Source: Pseudomonadota bacterium
GTDB taxonomy: Bacteria; Pseudomonadota; Alphaproteobacteria; Rhizobiales; Devosiaceae
Reading direction: 5' to 3'
NCBI GenBank assembly: GCA_023387585.1
Contig: JAEWHZ010000139.1
Location: 1-9,939, forward strand
DNA: 9,939 bases
Positions 7,254 to 9,939 of the stretch are shown in pieces. The translations under genes and the position numbers were made by a program. Position 1 is the stretch's first letter. Each line of letters opens with the position of its first letter. The notes under the pieces were generated by a model. The model was not told the DNA's origin. It did not search any database and saw only the letters and a program-made list of their open reading frames with translations.

Positions 7254-8288
7254 TTAACGCAGATTGGTCCGAAGGAAAATCCCAATTTCGATCGGGGTGT
7301 CGCCGAGGCCCGCCCCGCCCAGCGCCAGCTGCCGCGCCGCGGCGATGGCCGCCTGCACCTCGCGGTCGGGATTCTGGTCGATGATCACGTCGATCAGCTC
7401 GTCTTCCAGCCCGCGCCGTGTCGCCTCGGTCAGTTCGTGCGCCACGACGCGCGGCCGCGCCGCCGGCGCCAGCTCGCCCAGCGCCGCCACCAGCCCGCCA
7501 TTGCCGGCGCCGAGATTGTAGAGCCCGGCCAGTCCGCCATGCGCCGCCAAGAGGTTTCGCGCCGCATCCCCCGTGCGCGCATCGCTCTCGAACCCTTCTA
7601 TGGGGTCGAGCAACACCAGTTCGGGCCGCAGCCGGCGCAATTCCGCGGCAAAGCCCTCATAGCGCTCGCGATGGTCGCGCAGATGCATCGAGCCGGCGAT
7701 CACCGCGATCTCGCCGGCGCGGCAGAACCGCCCCAGCAGCGCCGCCGCCGTGCGCCCTGCCGCCAGATTGTCGATGCCGACGAAATGCCGCCGCGCCGAG
7801 CCCGGCAGGTCGGAGACCAGCGTCACCACGGCGATGCCGCGCCGGCTCGCCCGCTCGATGGCCGCGCGCACCGGCTCGTCCTCGGTCGCCACCACCACGG
7901 CGCAGTCGCAATCGCCTTCATCGAGCGCATCGAGCTTTTCCGCCAGCGCCGCCGCATCGAGCGCCGGGAAATGCGCGATCTCGAGCCGCACCCTTTCGGC
8001 CGCCGCGCGACCGTGCTGGCGCGCCACCGCCTCGCCCAGGCTCCCCATGAAGGCATTGGTCGGGCTCGGCAGGATGAAGGCGATGCCGAGATCGCGCGCC
8101 CGCGCCAGGAGCGAGGCCGACAGGTCGCGCGTGAACCCGAGCGCGGCGATCGCCGCCTCGACCCGTTCGATGGTCTCGCTGCGCACGCCCGGCCTTGCAT
8201 TGAGCACCCGGTCGACCGTCGCCAGCGACACCCCGGCTTCGCGGGCCACGTCATGCACGGTCGCGCGGCGGCGGATCCTGTCGTCCAT
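7254..8288 (-). CDS. LacI-family transcriptional regulator, likely of the xylose genes
   Basis: A 344-residue repressor-type protein. Residues 9-28 form the LacI helix-turn-helix (ATVHDVAREAGVSLATVDRV), followed by RVLNARPGVRSETIERVEAA and a hinge region near 50-62. The rest (about 67-344) is a periplasmic-binding-protein-like effector domain, with VTLVSDLPGSARRHFVGIDN (155-174) and a late IDQNPDREVQAAI segment (303-315). It would bind DNA as a dimer and respond to a sugar, most plausibly xylose or xylulose given its place directly upstream of xylBA. Caulobacter controls xylose genes with a LacI-type XylR, but I cannot show that this is its orthologue. The ATG at 8288 is chosen because AAGGAG lies seven bases upstream and the protein then begins at the DNA-binding domain. 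The open frame continues upstream to 8843, but only across the opposite-strand epimerase. Confidence 0.92.
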   Translation of the reverse strand: MDDRIRRRATVHDVAREAGVSLATVDRVLNARPGVRSETIERVEAAIAALGFTRDLSASLLARARDLGIAFILPSPTNAFMGSLGEAVARQHGRAAAERVRLEIAHFPALDAAALAEKLDALDEGDCDCAVVVATEDEPVRAAIERASRRGIAVVTLVSDLPGSARRHFVGIDNLAAGRTAAALLGRFCRAGEIAVIAGSMHLRDHRERYEGFAAELRRLRPELVLLDPIEGFESDARTGDAARNLLAAHGGLAGLYNLGAGNGGLVAALGELAPAARPRVVAHELTEATRRGLEDELIDVIIDQNPDREVQAAIAAARQLALGGAGLGDTPIEIGIFLRTNLR

Positions 8289-8307
8289 CGCATGTCTCCT
8301 TGCCTGA

Positions 8308-8336
8308 AATGACGGTTCCGGACCGCTGCAAGTCAA
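8308..8336 (-). promoter_or_regulatory. Weak candidate promoter for the regulator gene
   Basis: TTGACT (8336-8331 on the minus strand) is a good -35 element, but the hexamer 17 bases on, GTCATT, is a poor -10. The predicted start would fall at the edge of the ribosome site. An imperfect palindrome, CGGTTCCGGACCG (8313-8325), fills most of the spacer and could be an autoregulatory site. Confidence 0.3.
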
Positions 8337-8342
8337 GCCCCC

Positions 8343-8372
8343 TTGCCTTTGCCGCCGGCGGCCCGCTATGCC
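8343..8372 (+). promoter_or_regulatory. Weak candidate promoter for the epimerase gene
   Basis: TTGCCT at 8343-8348 and TATGCC at 8367-8372 are 18 bases apart and lie 34 bases before the epimerase ATG. Matches are 4 of 6 and 3 of 6. The site is back to back with the regulator's possible promoter, so one regulator could act on both directions. Confidence 0.25.
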
Positions 8373-8405
8373 ATGCCCGGTCGCACAGGGGAGAGAGGGC
8401 GCATC

Positions 8406-9422
8406 ATGGCCATCACGACTTCGGCATTCGGCGAATTCGGCGGCGCGCGCGTCGACCAGTTCCATCTCACCTCTGAAAACGGTACCGAGGTCGACATCAT
8501 CGGCTTCGGCGTCGCCGTGCGCGACTGGCGCGTGCCCCTGTCCGGCGGCCCGCGCTCCGTGGTGCTGGGCTTCGACAGCATCGAGGGTTACGAGAAGAAC
8601 AACGCCCATTTCGGCGCCCTCGCCGGCCGCGTCGCCAACCGCATCAAGGATTCGCGCTTCACCCTCGACGGCGTCACCTACGAGCTGCCGCCCAACGTGC
8701 CCGGCCGCCGGCTGCATCTGCATGGCGGCGTCGAGGGCCTTGGCCGCCTCGTCTGGCAGGGCGAGCCCGACAGCGCCCGCAACGCCGTCCGCTTCACCCA
8801 TTTCAGCCCCGACGGCGCCATGGGCTATCCCGGGAACGTGCATTTCGAGGCGCTCTACCAGCTACGCGGCAATCGGTTGCGCCTCGAGCTCACCGCCCGT
8901 ACAGACCGCCCGACCCCGGTCAGCCTCGTCCAGCATCAATATTTCAACCTCGGCCTCGACGACACCGTGCTCGATCACACCATCCAGGTCGATTCGAGCG
9001 CCTATACCGAGCTCGGCGCCGATCTTGCCCCCACCGGCGCCATCCTGCCTTCCGCCGGCACCATCTACGATCTGCGCACCCCGCGCACCATGCGCGACGC
9101 CAATGGCCGCCCGGTCGACTACGATATCGGTCTCGTCCTCGACAATGGCCGCGATCTCTCGCGCCCCGTCGCCACCGTCACCGGCCCCGACCAGGCGCTC
9201 ACCCTCCGGCTATGGACCGACCGGCCGGGCCTTCAGGTCTATAACGGCGTATGGACCGACAGCCCGGTCCCCGGCCTCGGCGGGCGCCATTACGGCAAGA
9301 ATTCCGGCCTCTGCCTCGAGGACCAGAATTTTGCCGACGCCCTCCACAACCCGCATTTCCCCAACATCGTCATCACGCCCGAACGGCCCTACAGCCACTG
9401 GTGCGAGATCGCGATCAGCTAG
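8406..9422 (+). CDS. galM: Aldose 1-epimerase (mutarotase)
   Basis: A 338-residue aldose 1-epimerase that interconverts the alpha and beta anomers of free sugars, here probably xylose for XylA. Family motifs occur in order: ALAGRVANRI (71-80), LHLHGGVEGLG (103-113) with H106, LVQHQYFNLGLD (174-185) with the catalytic acid H177, and GLCLEDQNFADALHNP (301-316) with the catalytic base E305. The length is normal for GalM and there is no signal peptide, so it is cytoplasmic. The ATG at 8406 is preferred over the in-frame ATG at 8343: the protein then begins with the family's usual N-terminus and a purine-rich GAGAGAGGG site lies just upstream. It is divergent from the regulator gene and convergent with the small acidic gene, from which a nested palindrome separates it. 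It may share control with the xylose operon. Confidence 0.95.
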   Translation: MAITTSAFGEFGGARVDQFHLTSENGTEVDIIGFGVAVRDWRVPLSGGPRSVVLGFDSIEGYEKNNAHFGALAGRVANRIKDSRFTLDGVTYELPPNVPGRRLHLHGGVEGLGRLVWQGEPDSARNAVRFTHFSPDGAMGYPGNVHFEALYQLRGNRLRLELTARTDRPTPVSLVQHQYFNLGLDDTVLDHTIQVDSSAYTELGADLAPTGAILPSAGTIYDLRTPRTMRDANGRPVDYDIGLVLDNGRDLSRPVATVTGPDQALTLRLWTDRPGLQVYNGVWTDSPVPGLGGRHYGKNSGLCLEDQNFADALHNPHFPNIVITPERPYSHWCEIAIS

Positions 9423-9423
9423 A

Positions 9424-9466
9424 GTGAGGTCAGGAAAAGTTGCAGACTTTTCCGGTTCGACCTCAC
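9424..9466. repeat. Nested palindrome between convergent genes
   Basis: Two perfect 8-bp inverted repeats are nested: outer arms GTGAGGTC (9424-9431) and GACCTCAC (9459-9466), inner arms GGAAAAGT (9433-9440) and ACTTTTCC (9446-9453), with loop TGCAG. The stems are joined by one base on one side and five on the other. It starts two bases after the epimerase stop. There is no canonical T-run after the full hairpin on either strand. It may be a bidirectional end structure or one copy of a dispersed palindromic element; GGAAAAGT palindromes are, from memory, common between Hyphomicrobiales genes. Confidence 0.6.
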
Positions 9467-9489
9467 GACAAAATAAAAGCCCGGCGCAG

Positions 9490-9741
9490 TCAGGCCGGCC
9501 GATCCGCCGGCTCGCTCGCCAGCCGCACCCGCGGCTCCTCGTCCTCGTCGGTCTCGCTCATCTCGATCCAGCCCGCATTCAGGCATTCCTCCAGAGCGCC
9601 ATCGACCTCGAGCCCGACATAGGTCTGCGCCGCCCGCCTTGTCAGTTCGCTCAGCTTCACGCCCTCGGCGTCGCCGCCCAGTTCGCGCAACGCCGTCATC
9701 AGATTGCTGGCCGGCGTGCTCATCGTGTCCGGATCCTGCAT
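9490..9741 (-). CDS. Small acidic protein of unknown function, possible winged-helix fold
   Basis: An 83-residue protein I do not recognise. It is acidic: 19 Asp/Glu against 7 Lys/Arg, with a run TDEDEE near 64-69. The pattern suggests a small winged helix: helix ASNLMTALRELGG (11-23), helix VKLSELTRRAAQ (28-39), helix LEVDGALEECLNAGWIE (44-60), then a polar hairpin and RVRLAS (71-76). The last helix ends in a form typical of such folds, but an acidic protein would be an unusual DNA binder, so a protein-protein role is equally possible. The ATG at 9741 is chosen because GGAGG lies five bases upstream at 9751-9747; in-frame ATG 9753 and TTG 9756 overlap or precede that site. It is convergent with the epimerase and divergent from the probable dapD. 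No function is claimed. Confidence 0.7.
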   Translation of the reverse strand: MQDPDTMSTPASNLMTALRELGGDAEGVKLSELTRRAAQTYVGLEVDGALEECLNAGWIEMSETDEDEEPRVRLASEPADRPA

Positions 9742-9746
9742 CGCTG

Positions 9747-9751
9747 CCTCC
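9747..9751 (-). promoter_or_regulatory. Ribosome binding site that sets the small-gene start
   Basis: GGAGG on the minus strand sits five bases before the ATG at 9741. It makes the longer reading from 9756 or 9753 unlikely, because those starts would have no comparable site. Confidence 0.65.
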
Positions 9752-9860
9752 ATCAATATCGGTTCGCCAGATAACGGTCGGCAACGAGCGGGCGCCGCCG
9801 ATGGTTGCGCATGCCCGGCGCGGCGCTTAATGTCCGCGCCCCACGCAAAAGGATCAGCCC

Positions 9861-9939
9861 ATGCCCCATAAGGACCTCGAAGCCACCATCGAGAAGGCCT
9901 TCGAGGCCCGCGCCGAAATCGACGTCGCGACGGGCGGCG
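9861..9939 (+). CDS. dapD: Probable tetrahydrodipicolinate N-succinyltransferase, N-terminus only
   Basis: Only the first 26 codons lie in the window. They read MPHKDLEATIEKAFEARAEI and then DVATGG. The LEATIEKAFEARAEI stretch matches the start of alphaproteobacterial DapD (typically LEKTIEAAFEER...), the lysine/diaminopimelate pathway enzyme that succinylates tetrahydrodipicolinate. The catalytic left-handed beta-helix is outside the window, so the call rests on the N-terminal helix alone. AAAAGGA lies seven bases before the ATG at 9861. The 119-bp gap to the divergent small gene presumably holds its promoter, but I find no convincing hexamers in it. It marks the end of the sugar locus. Confidence 0.72.
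   Translation, partial: MPHKDLEATIEKAFEARAEIDVATGG

Noticed and set aside
6045..8312. Plus-strand open frame of 755 codons
   Set aside because: It is antisense to xylB and the LacI-type gene. It lacks any family motif and exists because GC-rich codons leave few stops on the opposite strand.
8289..8843. Upstream extension of the regulator to 529 residues
   Set aside because: The extra 185 residues are antisense to the epimerase gene. The HTH domain and ribosome site place the start at 8288.
8368..9774. Plus-strand frame of 468 codons overlapping the epimerase
   Set aside because: It is a Ser/Pro/Ala-rich shifted frame of the epimerase gene. The true frame has the H177/E305 active site.
9742..9860. 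Promoter for dapD (TTGCGC followed by CTTAAT)
   Set aside because: The spacing is too short and the -10 match is weak. A promoter is expected here but these hexamers do not show it.

Overview
This window comes from a high-GC alphaproteobacterium, most likely of the Hyphomicrobiales (Devosia-like). The inference rests on base composition, on the character of the xylose genes and on the start of a dapD-type gene; no rRNA or other taxonomic marker is present. It is chromosomal metabolic DNA with no transposase, integrase, tRNA, rRNA or CRISPR array.

Most of the window is one D-xylose/xylan-sugar utilisation locus on the minus strand. In transcription order, from right to left, it holds a LacI-family regulator (8288-7254), xylulokinase xylB (7118-5655), xylose isomerase xylA (5658-4351, overlapping xylB by 4 bp), then a CUT2-type sugar ABC transporter: a single-domain ATPase (4176-3436), a permease (3435-2404) and a periplasmic binding protein (2324-1380). 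Last comes a cytoplasmic GH43 beta-xylosidase (1310 to beyond the left edge). Divergent from the regulator, on the plus strand, is an aldose 1-epimerase (8406-9422).

These genes form a coherent route. A pentose, or possibly a short xylo-oligosaccharide, is imported. GH43 releases xylose from oligosaccharides, the mutarotase equilibrates the anomers, XylA makes xylulose and XylB makes xylulose 5-phosphate for the pentose phosphate pathway. The LacI-type protein is the obvious candidate sensor.

The gaps between genes carry most of the less routine signals: a perfect CG-centred 14-bp palindrome directly in front of xylB, an 11-mer shared by both gaps flanking the regulator gene, a plausible internal promoter and a tandem 13-bp repeat in front of the transporter genes, and strong GC-rich hairpins on both sides of the binding-protein gene.

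To the right of the epimerase lie a nested palindrome, a small acidic protein of unknown function with a possible winged-helix pattern (9741-9490, minus), and the first 26 codons of a probable dapD (from 9861, plus), which marks the end of the sugar locus. No gap between genes exceeds about 175 bp. I see no evidence of a wholly new system; the window is a well-ordered catabolic operon with some interesting regulatory structure.
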